NCBI GenBank assembly: GCA_949358305.1
Contig: OX442314.1
Location: 59,095,369 to 59,159,368 of the forward strand
From: Strigamia acuminata
Lineage: Eukaryota; Arthropoda; Chilopoda; Geophilomorpha; Linotaeniidae
Direction: 5' to 3'
Length of the DNA stretch: 64,000 nucleotides
The number at the start of each line of letters is the position of its first letter. Position 1 is the stretch's first letter. Shown piece after piece: positions 46,092 to 57,137 of the stretch. The notes beneath the pieces are model-generated. The model did not search any database, was not told the DNA's origin, and saw only the letters and a program-made list of their open reading frames with translations. The position numbers and the translations under genes are program-made.

Positions 46092-47496
46092 AAGCGGACA
46101 GTTTACTATCGCCGACCCCATCATCATCGCCGTCAAAAGCAGCTATGGAGGAGCGACCAACTCGTCCAAAACTCGACATCGGTCACACGTTCGGCTAGCC
46201 GATCCTCAAGAAAGCGACCATCACGCAGTAAATGAGAAACGCAAAATCTTCCGGATTCAAGGAAATCGTCGTGTCAGTAGTCGGCGAGAAGCTCAGAAAA
46301 ACTACAGCTTAATGAACCCTCTGCTCGCATCAACTGGCCGACGACTCGCGTCTATACGCACCAGACTTGGGGACAAGATTTTTGGGCGTGTTAGTTAAAT
46401 CTGACTATACACTATACACCCGGCATCTTGCTTCACCATAGATTCTTATTGATTTTATTTACAATTCTATATTTTTCTTTTCCTGCATCATGCAGAAGTC
46501 TTTCAACATTTTGTGTAAGTTATTGAGCAGAGTTTAGCTCCATGTCCATTTACTGTTTGTTCATTCTGCCACTAGAGAGCAATATCTCACTCTCACCGTG
46601 GCAGCCTCCAGGCCAACATGGCTGTTGCGGATGCAACTCCTAATAAAATATGGGACTAATAAAAGTTACTTAGATTCTTCGATGTTTCCTAAATTGGGCT
46701 GATTTTGATGGATGACAAAATGAAGCATGCGTATACATGGATTTACATTTGAACAGTGGTTTATTTTATACAAAGCAGGAAACAAGTAATGTTATTCCCT
46801 ACCCTTAAATTAATAATCAAATACCCCAATACAGAGTGAGTCACCGAAGTGACCCTCTGGTGGCCAAACATGGCGCCACCTCCAATTCCCCCCTAAACGG
46901 TGGCTTCTTCAGGAACTTCAGTTTCTCTCTGCAAATGAAGCAGCCCATTTTGTAACTTTATTTTATAATTCAACATTTGTTTTTAATTCTAGTTGTTAGT
47001 TAGTCAGTCTGGCACGTCTCTATTAGTGCCGGATGCTAAGCTTCCATGTGTTGGATTTTTTGGATTTTTTTTATTTGAATTTATTTTAGATGGATTTTTT
47101 GTTTTATATTTATTTGATTGATTTGATTAATTTGGTTTGGTTTGGTTTTAAGCTTAAAGCACTTTGGTTTTTGACTTTTTGTATTTATTTATTTTTGGTC
47201 TTTTCAATGTTGGATTTTTATTTTTATTTTTATTTTATTTATTTATTTTTGTTTGGTTTTTTTCGGTTTGCTTTTGGTTTTGGTTTTATTTTTGGGGAGG
47301 TTAGGGCTTTGGGGGGGGGGGGGGGCGGAACTAGCGCGTCATCATAAGTCGCGTCCCTGCCCTAGCGCGACACGCGCCAAAGCGACAACAGTGTCGGTAT
47401 ATTCGCGACAATGCTTCAATGCTTCAACGCGACAAGAATGGCCGCGACAGTAGATAAAGTGGAGCAGTGGCCAAGTTCAATCATTCATCATTAATT
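46092..47496. other. repeat-derived intergenic DNA
   Basis: No intact gene. 46390-46680 has several AATAAA/ATAAAA signals and may be LTR-derived. A long T-rich low-complexity tract runs 47040-47300 and ends in a G13 run near 47311-47323. Confidence 0.35.
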
Positions 47497-47760
47497 ATGG
47501 AATTGGAAGGTCGAAAACAAACCACGAAAATGCTGGCCAACGATGGTTTCATCTACAGATCAGATAAAAACAGAGTGTATGTTGTGTATTATAGATGCAT
47601 CGTAAGTTTTTGTCCGGGTAGAGCAGTGTCTCGAAGCAGAAACTTTGCAGTTTCAACATCTCACAATCACCTCAGAGATCCGCACGAAATAGATAGCGGT
47701 AAACGACAACTGGTAGCGACTTGCGGAGGATACGAACGAAACAAATCGGCAGATCTTTGA
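47497..47760 (+). pseudogene. FLYWCH zinc-finger fragment
   Basis: From ATG 47497 the frame reads MLANDGFIYRSDKNRVYVVYYRC..FCPGRAV...STSHNHLRDP, the FLYWCH pattern (Y-x-C, C-P-x-R, H-N-H). After a one-base frame change near 47750 the sequence continues IFDDASKQFPNGAA... then RRRLNQPLVPRTAEQL, as in FLYWCH proteins linked to Mutator-like transposases. No transposase domain follows. It was probably a MULE-related or FLYWCH host gene fragment. Confidence 0.6.
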
Positions 47761-47824
47761 TGATGCATCTAAACAATTTCCGAATGGTGCGGCTTGCGTC
47801 TGCTTTCCAAATCGAGAGAGTGAG

Positions 47825-48202
47825 ATGGTTAAGCGCCGACGTCTTAACCAACCACTAGTTCCACGCACCGCTGAGCAGTTGACAGATTTGCTTGATGAGT
47901 ATCAAGTTGCGCGTCCAATTACAATAAAAAAAATAATTGATTGTGAAGTGAAGATTGAGGAGGTGTCAGCCACGTTTTTGGCGCCACCAACAACTTCACC
48001 ATTAGCGCCGATTACAAACAATTACCACGGCGCTGCAAGTGCGCTTCATGATGCGACCATGCGTTTACCTAAGTATGAAGCCATTAAATTCAAAGGCGAC
48101 CCACTCGAGTGGGACGATTTTTGGGGAAACTTAAAAATAAGTATTGTCACGCGGTTGAGCCATACCAACCTTCGGCTGGCTTCTATGCGCATTCTTAGTT
48201 AA
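47825..48202 (+). pseudogene. FLYWCH-protein tail fused to BEL/Pao Gag start
   Basis: A 125-codon frame. Its first half continues the FLYWCH-type protein (PRTAEQLTDLLDEYQ). The second half, from the copy A/B junction at 48032, is BEL/Pao Gag (LPKYEAIKFKGDPLEWDDFW). It ends at a stop in the LTR-like DNA. The open reading frame across the fusion may be coincidence. Confidence 0.5.
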
Positions 48203-48467
48203 TTTAGTTTAATAAACCATCCATAGATGGCGTTTAGCCACTATGACATCATGAGATGATCAACTAGATTGAATATGGGGAATAGGAGTTTTCCTCGTAG
48301 CTGAAGAAACTCAGTTAAGACAGTTCTCCTCGATCTCTTAAATTGACATCTAGCAACCGATGTACGGATTGCTAGAAACTCAGTTGTCTTTACTTAAAAA
48401 ACCCATACATAATTCATCTTTAACTTAACCTATGATTTAGTTTTATTTATTTTCTAACTTAATTCTA
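48032..48467 (+). repeat. composite repeat copy B, segment 1
   Basis: Pairs with 37793-38227 at high identity: BEL gag start, then LTR-like DNA with CTATGACATCATGAGATGAT and CAGTTGTCTTTACTT. Copies diverge after TTTTCTAAC. Confidence 0.75.
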
Positions 48468-48529
48468 GTTTGTTTAGATCAAACCATGTAATCCTTTCTT
48501 GTAAGAATAACATCAGCATTTTGCGCGAT

Positions 48530-48740
48530 GTGTTGGATCCTGTGCCCCAGCTGCCCAGCAGAAATTGTATGACAAATGCGAATCCTATGTGCGGCAAAAA
48601 ATGAACCAAGAAGCAATCGATGCTATGGCTTGCCCACTCATTGTAGGAATAGTTCCGAAGCAAATATCACTCGATTTTTCTCGCCAGCATCCTGATGGCA
48701 AATATTTGGCCAAGGTGCGATATTCGCATATTTGTATCTA
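48530..48740 (+). pseudogene. BEL/Pao Gag continuation
   Basis: Reads QQKLYDKCESYVRQKMNQEA then IVGIVPKQISLDFSRQH, matching the helical middle of BEL/Pao Gag (LYDxxxxxxRxL...LPxxLxLxxxR). The LTR-like segment of copy B separates it from the GDPLEW part, so the gag was interrupted. Confidence 0.5.
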
Positions 48741-49536
48741 AAATATCATTTGCTATGTAAATTAGCATCACTCGTGATGCTTACTGTTTAAGTGCCACCT
48801 GGCGTACCTTGAATAAATCGCTTGATTGAACTCTACCATCGTGACTGGTTGTCAATCATTTCACTCCACATCACTATTTTAAAGATTTGGTTAGAACATA
48901 CCAAATTGGCGACGAGAAAGGATCAGATGAATCCTCATCAATGATTTTTCCTGAAATCTTTGGTGTTTTGTGAGTTTTTATATCGTTTTTTGTTGGCCCT
49001 TTTTAGCTTCCATGGTGAGTTTAGGACTTAAATATCGGCTAGAAAATGTTGGGAATCAAATGTGTCCAATCATTTGAATGACATATTTTAGTGTATATAG
49101 TTATTGTATAATTTATTGAGTACAATCTTGTTTTGATGTTATAATATGATTTAGAAGTGTATTCTTTATTGGCACGAATGACATACCGTACTTATTGTTA
49201 TGATTTGTCCTTTGTTTCTGTTATGTGATATAATTTGCTAGAATCTGGTATGATTCGCTTCTGTAGACAAGATTTGTTCTGTTCCTCTTATGGAGTGATG
49301 TCACACTGCTTTGCCAAACCTGAATAAAAGTGGCAGCCATGTTTGAGCTGATTTTGCCAAAGTCTGCAAATATGTGTCAAAGTCTTTTAACACTCACCCA
49401 ACACCCTGTCAGGCCTCAACAGCGGACAGTTAAAAGTTGGCTGAAAATCCCAACTAAGCAGCCATTTTATTTTCCGTCTGACTTGTGTGAAAACTTACAA
49501 AGAAAAGCACCTGTTAGAGGTTTATTTAAAGATTGC
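48741..49536. other. repeat-derived DNA between gag and integrase remnants
   Basis: Contains TGGCGACGAGAAAGG near 48907, which resembles a retroelement primer-binding site after an LTR end, and AT-rich sequence. The frame from 49330 has no domain. Confidence 0.3.
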
Positions 49537-49869
49537 GTAGATATACATGCGGCGGTGCTGGCAGTTAATCAAGCGCGGCACAATAGGAAACATTATTCTT
49601 GTATTTTGAATGCAATAATGTGGGGATCAATACAGATAAGCAGTCCTCGACCCGTCTTTCCCCGTTTGAGTTGGTACACGGATTCTACCCACCACTGGAT
49701 GAAGACTTGATATCAATTTCGGACGACGAGACAACTGACGCTGATGAACTTCACCAGATGAGACGTTTGGCGACCAACAACAACGAGACAGCGAAGACAA
49801 AGATGAAAGAACACAAAACAACAAACAACAACAATTTTCCTTTCCTGAAGGCGCTCTACAGCCCCGTAC
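49537..49869 (+). pseudogene. composite repeat copy B, segment 2 (gypsy integrase fragment)
   Basis: Encodes STRLSPFELVHGFYPPLDED and an acidic linker, as copy A does at 38941. It has no LTR insert and so represents the empty site. Confidence 0.6.
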
Positions 49870-49877
49870 TTCCAACC

Positions 49878-50635
49878 GCAAAAGCTACCCTTGGCTTAAT
49901 TCTTGCACAACTGTTGATACAGTGCAGAACACTGCTCGTAAACTCTGGTGCTACGGTAGATGCCATAGTTTGTGATGGTGCATCAACAAACAAATCAATG
50001 CTGAATCAACTAGGAATTAATGGAAAAATAGAAAAATGCAAAGTAACCTTTCAAAATCCTAGTGACTGTAAGAGAAAAATTCATTCAACTATTGATGTTT
50101 CACACATTTTTAAATGCATTTGAAATAACTTGTTTGCTTCTGGCACTTTTGAGGTAAGCTTTATAATTTATTCTAATCGTATCAATATTAATTTATACAC
50201 ATTATATAGCTTCCTAGTGGTAAAGTACTTCTTGGCCACTATTGTGTACTGCTAACAAATGAAGAAAAGTAAGCAGCTGGTTTGAGAATTGTACCCAAGT
50301 TAAGTGAAGCACATGTGAACCCAAACAATTTTCAAAAGATGAATGTCAGACTTGCTATCCAGGTATCAATCAAACATATGCGAAAAAATATAACCTCGAC
50401 AGTACAGAAGGAAACAATCAAGTTCACTCATTTTTTAAATAACTTGTTTGATGCACTCAATGGGTGTAAGCCTGCAGCAAGCTTATTGGTGGATATTTTA
50501 ACATTAGTGAGTTCCTTAATTAATTTATTTCAATTATTTTAGTGCATCACCAAAGCAATTACATGGTTGATGATTGGAAAATTTTTATCATCTCTAAGTA
50601 CGGTCATTCTACTAAATTAAGACCAACAAACTTGT
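49878..50635 (+). pseudogene. decayed THAP/P-type transposase, copy B
   Basis: Reads AKATLGLILAQLLIQCRTLL, IVCDGASTNKSMLNQLG, then KIHSTIDVSHIFKCI. The last matches the DVPHLFKNIRN region of the intact element. A stop follows, then a second open piece (GLRIVPKLSEAHVNPNNFQK, near 50282). It retains the ~100 bases missing from copy A. It is a different family from the intact transposon at 41772. Confidence 0.65.
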
Positions 50636-52788
50636 GAAAGTCAAAGAATATCATTGGCTAATATTATTTCCTTGTCGTAATTTCTACTTGCAAATAGATT
50701 TCATCGTGTGTTAACAGCAAAATTTAACCAAGACCAAATTATTACAATATTCTTAGTTTTTGCTAATTATTAATTTTCTAATTATACATCACATTTGTTC
50801 AGCAATTTTTTGGTATGACCAGGCAAACTAGGTGTGATAATCATACAACAATTTGTAAAAATAATGCTAATCACAATATTTTTCTAAAAATATTTAGATT
50901 ATCCAGATTAGGGAGAAAACGATCCACTGAACCCTGACACCAATTAAACTGCACTGAGGCACACGCACACGCCTGGTCCAGCGCATCGAAAATTTTGAAG
51001 ACAGGGACCTCTTGGCTTGGCCGCCCAAAAGGGACCCGCCTGGACCACAGTGGTCAGCTGGTCACCGATTCAAGAACTAGAATTTTCCGGCACCAATGAA
51101 TAGCGCCGAGACCACAGACTATTTGTTGGGAAACAGATGTTTCCAGCCATTTGGACAATGTATTTTAATGTATCCGAAATAGTTATTATTAAGCAGTAGC
51201 ATGATAAGAATATCATGTGAAGTCTGCTATTTGTTCTTAGCTTATTGTTTATGCATGTCTGGTGAATTATTATGTTTTATCACACCTGGCATGTAATTTT
51301 TATTTTTAATTTGTGTTCAGGTGCTTAAACTTATTAGTTTCCTTTGGTTGTCAATATGTTCTACTTGATTTAACTATGTAATTTAACTACTTGCTAGCAA
51401 GTGTGAGGCTAAAGATCCATGGGATGAAGATTCTGTGGATGATGTAGATATTTTTATCAATTACGCTGACCCAGAAATGAATGAAAGTTTGGAGGTTTTG
51501 CTTCAACGCAAACCTGAGCAAATAATTAGACATTTTGCAATTAGGACTCCAGCAAATCTGATTACATTAATGGAAGTGGAGGAGTTAGAGATTAATTCTT
51601 CGGGATGTGTCACTGAGTCTGACTGCGCAATTCAATGTTCGAGTTTTAAGAAACTCTCACCAGTAGGCGTTGATGTGCGTTTTGCACTCAACACTACTGG
51701 ACTGATCAACTTCAATCAGGCGCGGGAAATGACGTTTACTTGTTGAGCAAATCAACTTAAGAAATCAGACCTGCTTTGGATTTGAGACAGTGAACTTCAA
51801 CCATGCCTTTAACTCAGACTCTGATGACTAGCGCACTCAGCACTTGGTCTCTTTGGCTGAAAACTAATTATGAACTTAGAAATATAAATTGATTGTCATT
51901 CATGCCCTTTGTTTCTTTTAAGATTTAGGTTTATGATTTGATTTATTTAATTTGTAAAATTAAAGGATTTAATCCAGTTAAATAAAGAGTGATTTGGTCT
52001 ATAAATGTCTTATCATTTCTCACCAAACTCACATAAGAATGCTCAGACATTAGAAGTCTAATTCTAATTTAAATGTTGTGTGGTGACCCCAGCCATACGT
52101 AACAAAGTGGTGGAGACGATAAGGCCGGTGCAAGGTGGTCCTGGGCCAGTCTACGTCGTATGGACCTCTGATGCAAATGTGGTCCAACATTCAGACCGTC
52201 GGCGAGATGCCTTCTGCGCTCAGCGCCTCCAGTAACTTCATTCGCTTGGAGGACTGGGCAAGGATGGCACTGCCGCGGATCGTGACCCCAGCTGTCCATG
52301 GAGCCAACACCAGTTGTAATTATGAAGATGGTAGTTATTTAAGACATTTTTATTTTTAAGTAATCCTAAATCAATAAGAATAAATTCGTTTTTAGATGAT
52401 TTCCAAGTGTCTAACCCACTTGGTGCTAAAAAAGGTAAACACAAACTTATTCATCTTATTTTGCTTGTAAAGGCAGAGGCAAAACATCCCGCCGAAACAA
52501 ATCAACGCATACGCATGATACATCAACTAGAGGACCGCCAGCAGCAGGAATTTATGTCCCGGCATACCGACGTTGGTACCCACCAAAAATGGCCCAACTG
52601 GACTCTGACTCCTGCGGCCCACTGATCATGTACTTCGCAAGAAGATACCTCATAGATAGAAACTTGATGCTACTAGTCGAAGCAGAAGAAATTCGTTGCC
52701 GAATTGGTTATGAAATCATGCATACCACTCTCGCACCATTTATTATTAGGAATAATTTAAGAATTTTGTATATAATTTGTTTTGGTCC
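50636..52788 (+). mobile_element. 2.15 kb segment present only in copy B
   Basis: Copy A has only a few bases at the matching point (40090-40096). The segment holds a frame of about 103 codons at 51435-51746 with no recognised domain (DDVDIFINYADPEMNESLEV), an LTR-like end with PBS-like sequence at 52096-52124, and an open frame at 52135-52359. It is probably the remains of an inserted LTR element. Terminal repeats were not found, so a deletion in copy A is also possible. Confidence 0.4.
51742..52104 (+). repeat. putative LTR followed by a PBS-like site
   Basis: Ends in TACGTAACA, then AAG and TGGTGGAGACGATAAGG (52108-52124). The same spacer and the same TGGTGGAGA start follow the 5' LTR of the gypsy element at 14.6-21.9 kb. 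AATAAAG lies near 51981. The 5' boundary (TGTTGAGC) is a guess. Confidence 0.35.
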
Positions 52789-55265
52789 CTACAAATTTTA
52801 TTAATCATTAGTACTTAGTGTTAAATTAAAGTTAATTTTTGCCAAATGTGTAAACGCTATTTTCCAGTGTTTAGATTTATTTTTCTTAAGTGTTATGTTT
52901 TTTTAAATTAGTTAAATTAAGCTTAATTTTAATCAATGTTAAGCAATATTAGCATTATATTTAGATTATCCTAATTTAGTGTTTTATATCTAAATCCTCT
53001 AAGCTGATTTAAATAAATAGAAGTTACTTTTATTTAATTAGTCAATAGTCGTTCCTGATTTATGCACATTGATTCTAGCATTTATAAGTTTATTTCCTGA
53101 CCACATAACTTTGAGAATCTTTGCAATTCGAATACCAAATCAGATTATTATGTGCCAGTTTTGCATAATACGGAGTAGTTTTTTTCCACTATGCAAATTA
53201 GTTTATATTAAATTATTTGCTTATAGCCCTGCATTGTTTCAAATCGACAGGTGGTGGAGTGTGTTCCACTTAACCCGACAGAAGGAGTCCCTGCTCATAC
53301 ATGGCCTCAAAGCTGTTGCCGATTTTTACGGGACAGAACCGGCAAGTGATGCTGTTTGACCCGACCCCTTGGGACGTCCAGAATGCTGTTGACCGGAATA
53401 ATCGCGGTACAGCCTGAAGTTATTGACCATTCGGAAGCTAGATCAATTTTTTACCACGATCAGAACCCACACTCTTTGACATTCAGTCACTGAGCAGGAC
53501 GTTAGCGCCTGTTCACACCTGGGGCAGGATTACGATCCTGTCAAGCTCCGACTAGGATGAAAACTTGTGGGACTTGAAACAATGTTCGAGCGGAAAGGTG
53601 AATCAAATTAACCGTGCAGATTTAAGAGGCCAAATATAAAGAGAAAAAAAAATTACAAAAGTTTTGGGAAATGGATGCCCTGGGGAGACTACACGAAATA
53701 AACACTGGGAAACAGGATGAGAATCTACAGGCATTTGAAAACTATCATGGGAAATATATGATTGCAACTTTTGTAAATGCTACGTTCATGCAAGAATGCA
53801 GGCTTACAGTACAAAACGAGTAAACGCCGCATTCATGAGGAATGAGGGCTTACAATACTAAGACAATTCCGCATACACGTGTGGATGCGGTATTTTTAGC
53901 AATTGACCAGAGCTCTCTTCTGGTTTCACTGTCAGACTCATTGAGTCATCGGTTTATCCAGGGGTGACCACGTGGAGGTAGAGAGTTGGGTTTTACACCC
54001 CCGAAGAAAACACTAAACTTGCTTGTTCGCATTGAATTTCGCCACATCATTAAATCGAAATGTGTGATATCAATTAGAACAATTTAAAATAAAGAAAAGG
54101 CGAAAAGAAACCCATAAATATTTCAAAAAACAGTGTAAATGCTGAGCTTATTGGACTTGGATATCATTTGATAAATGTAATGAGAATCTTTTCGATAAAT
54201 TTCAATTCGGGAGAACTTGAGATTTTCTCACATTTTTAACTAAAACGCAACTCCGAAAAAACAATAGCACCGGTAATCGATAATCCGAGTTGAAATTGAC
54301 GATAAATAAAATTAATGCAAATTAAAGAGCAAAAAACCATCGGGAATAAACCAGATCCAAGATGTCTGCCGTCGCTGCCTCCATCGTGCAACGACACAAT
54401 ATATCGCAACTTAGATATTTCTCTTGATTTTCACCAAAACACAAGATCCGACAAAAGAGCACCTGTAACTGAAATACTCAAACTGAAATTAAAGATAAAC
54501 GAAATAAACTATCGGAAATACCACCTGATCCAATATGCCGGCGATCGAACGAACATCGTAGCTGTTATGGCTACGGGGTCCACATTTGAAAATTCTACGG
54601 GGTTTACATTTGAAAAAACAAGTTTTTGTAAAGATAGAACCAATCTTAAAATTACTACTGTAACTTTTGGATTTAGTTCTATCGAATTTGGAATATTATT
54701 ATGTATTTTTGCAAAATTTTAAGTAATAATTATGCAATTTGTGCAAAAATTAATATCAAACTTTATAGTGAGAGAAAGAAACCTGACACGAATCACGATT
54801 TGAAATGACAGCTTGAAAATGTCGTCACTAGGATGCGCCGTCAGCTGGAGTGGTCGGATGTAATCTTGTCCACAGATTAGAGAATCTGTGATCTTGTCTA
54901 AATAATCCGTTCGTAACCATCATAATTTTTTTTGCAAAAAACAAAACATTGCATTTTTATAGTCAACTCTTTAACGATTAAGTACCAAATAATAAATAAT
55001 TAATTAGTAGGTGAAGTAAACAAATAAATTCAATGTTAAATTAAAATTAAAAAAAATAAGTGTTCTCAATTGCTCAACAAAAACATCACAAATGAAATGA
55101 CAAAGTACATCTCACCGCAATTTTTGTCAAACATACCGTACGAAGATTTAATTTTGTCAAAAAAATTAAAAACTGAGATTGAGATTTTAGTGTTTCAACC
55201 GGTTAACATCAGCGCGCTACAGTACGATATTCTTTCAGTTCTTTGGCAAATAAAGTTGACAGTCA
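52789..55265 (+). repeat. composite repeat copy B, segments 4-5, with empty THAP site
   Basis: Matches 40096-41771 plus 45263-45640. The join GTCGTCACTAGGATGCGCCG at about 54820-54840 is the uninterrupted target of the THAP transposon. Open frames at 54315-54722 and 55070-55279 are longer here than in copy A, but I do not recognise them. 53175-53520 is absent from copy A. Confidence 0.75.
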
Positions 55266-55524
55266 TGAAAGAACAATGAATTTCTTTAGGACTTTTACAC
55301 CATGTTGTGTTTGGCAATGAGGAAATTGTAACTACATTGATATCGCTCAAGAGATGTCGTTGTTACTAGCTTTGCCTAGTGACAACGACATCCTAACAAC
55401 CTTTGTATAAGAAACCCTTTTGTTATAATAAAAAGCAGACGACAGTCCGACTCAATTGAAAACAGACGTCTCTTATTTCGCCTCATTAGAACGCATATTT
55501 AGGAACAAAATCAATAAGTTATTA
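55266..55524. other. LTR-like segment with a strong hairpin
   Basis: GATGTCGTTGTTACTAG and its near-complement CTAGTGACAACGACATC (about 55353-55394) form a 17 bp stem around a 6-base loop. A TATAATAAAAAG box follows. The element identity is unknown. Confidence 0.4.
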
Positions 55525-56036
55525 GTGAGTTTGCGATTGCCAATTGTTTCTTATAAGTATGAGTTACAAGCTCATAATTATAAAAATGGACTTACAACAA
55601 CGTAACTCCTCAACTTTTACACTATTTTGTAAAATAAGGGAGCCAATCAGATCGCTTAACACTATTTGAAGCTCCTCCCACTATTGCAAATGGTGCTAAT
55701 GGAAATTCAAAATGGCTGCCTGGCCTGTTTCAACATTCAGCCTCAATCACAATTTCTTTCTGCCATCGAAGGATAGAAACAACTAAAATCATTCCAGATA
55801 AGCAAATAAATAAACTGGAAGACAATTTCATGTCTGAAAACTGTCAAATTAGTAAAACTACAGATTTTCATTTTCTTTTGCATAGGGATTTGTTCTACCA
55901 TTACATGGCATTTATAAGTATAATTTATAAAATATATTTCTTGCACCGCAAGTGCCTATTTCAAGAAGAAATTATAATTATAATTATGAGCTTGTAACTC
56001 ATAATTATAAGGAACAAATGGCAACCGCAAACTCAC
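55525..56036. mobile_element. MITE with ~60 bp TIRs and TA duplication
   Basis: Ends are inverted copies of about 60 bp (GTGAGTTTGCG..., with the palindrome TATGAGTTACAAGCTCATAA at their inner edge). TA flanks both ends (55523-55524 and 56037-56038). There is no ORF. A 512 bp non-autonomous DNA transposon, possibly of the Tc1/mariner type judged by TA. Confidence 0.72.
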
Positions 56037-56494
56037 TATTTACATCAAGCTAAAAGACATAAAACACCATTTGTCACCGGTCATTTTCTCACTGTTCCCC
56101 CTTGCTTTCTACATTCACCGATTTTTTTGCAACTTCAATGGGCAAGCTGGCACACCAATACCAGTTAGACCTTGTTTAGTCCACTGTTCTTCAGCTTGGT
56201 CATTAAACCACTTTTGGATTTCATCCAACAAGTATTCGTACAGTGTTTAGTCATGTTTTCCGTGTGAAAAGACCCGAACTTTTCGTTGTTTTCTCTCACC
56301 AAAAATAAATATTTAGTAATGGCGGTCGGTTTTGGTTTCGATCTGCTATTGCAACTTACTGTACCTTCTTTTCTTCTTTTTTCTTTTGTCCAACTCCTCT
56401 CATAATTTCGTATCCGTACTAGTTTTTTTACATTTTTTTTGTTATTGCCTAGAGATTTTGTACTTGTTAGTATCTAATTTGGCCTCAGCCAAAG
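56037..56494. other. intergenic DNA, no gene recognised
   Basis: T-rich stretches and short frames only. Confidence 0.4.
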
Positions 56495-57137
56495 CTGATG
56501 GCAGTCTAAGTTTGTGACCAACTGCCCACGCAGGCTGATCACTTGCCTGCAACATACGGCACTCCACAGCTCTCGCGCACCACGGGTTTCTCGTGAGCAA
56601 CCTGTTGCGGTCCCCCACAACCAGGTGGAGCTGCGGGCCGTTGGCTTCGGCCAATTGGGACCCGGAAGTGCCCTTCTAGAAGTGGCGGACCCCGCAGAGG
56701 CCCACGAGGTCAAGACAGTTCTAAACCAGCTAGCAAGTCGGACGGTCGCTTCCACGACCACTCTTCCTTTCTGACTGTGATGACGACTCGAATGATCGGC
56801 AAGGCGACTGTGTCGCATACCGGGATCGGAGCGTCCGTGTCCGCCGTGTTCGCCGAACGTTATGGCGACGCGGTCGAACAAGCATTCCGACCACGCGTGT
56901 CATTCGGCCAATGGCCGCCGTGCCACGTGGTCTTGTTAGGGATGGCTGTAACACAGCCATGGCATTGGGAAATACACCTGAGACACCAATCATCCCCTAG
57001 ACAACAATAAAGCTATCAATCATAACTAAACATGTCTCTTTGGTTGTATTTTGGTGGATATTCATCATGTGTGTTGTGTCCAGCGTCTCGTGGCTCTCCC
57101 CCGACCACGTGGCGTCCGTCCAAACACTGACAAGTCC
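56495..57137 (+). repeat. dispersed LTR-like repeat, copy 2
   Basis: Longer relative of 36795-37378, GC-rich. It has CAATAAAGC and a G/T-rich 3' end. Overlapping open frames on both strands come from high GC and are not called. Confidence 0.6.

Noticed and set aside
56442-57010. Several 70-135 codon ORFs on both strands
   Set aside because: They lie in the GC-rich dispersed repeat; no frame is conserved with copy 1 at 36795-37378.
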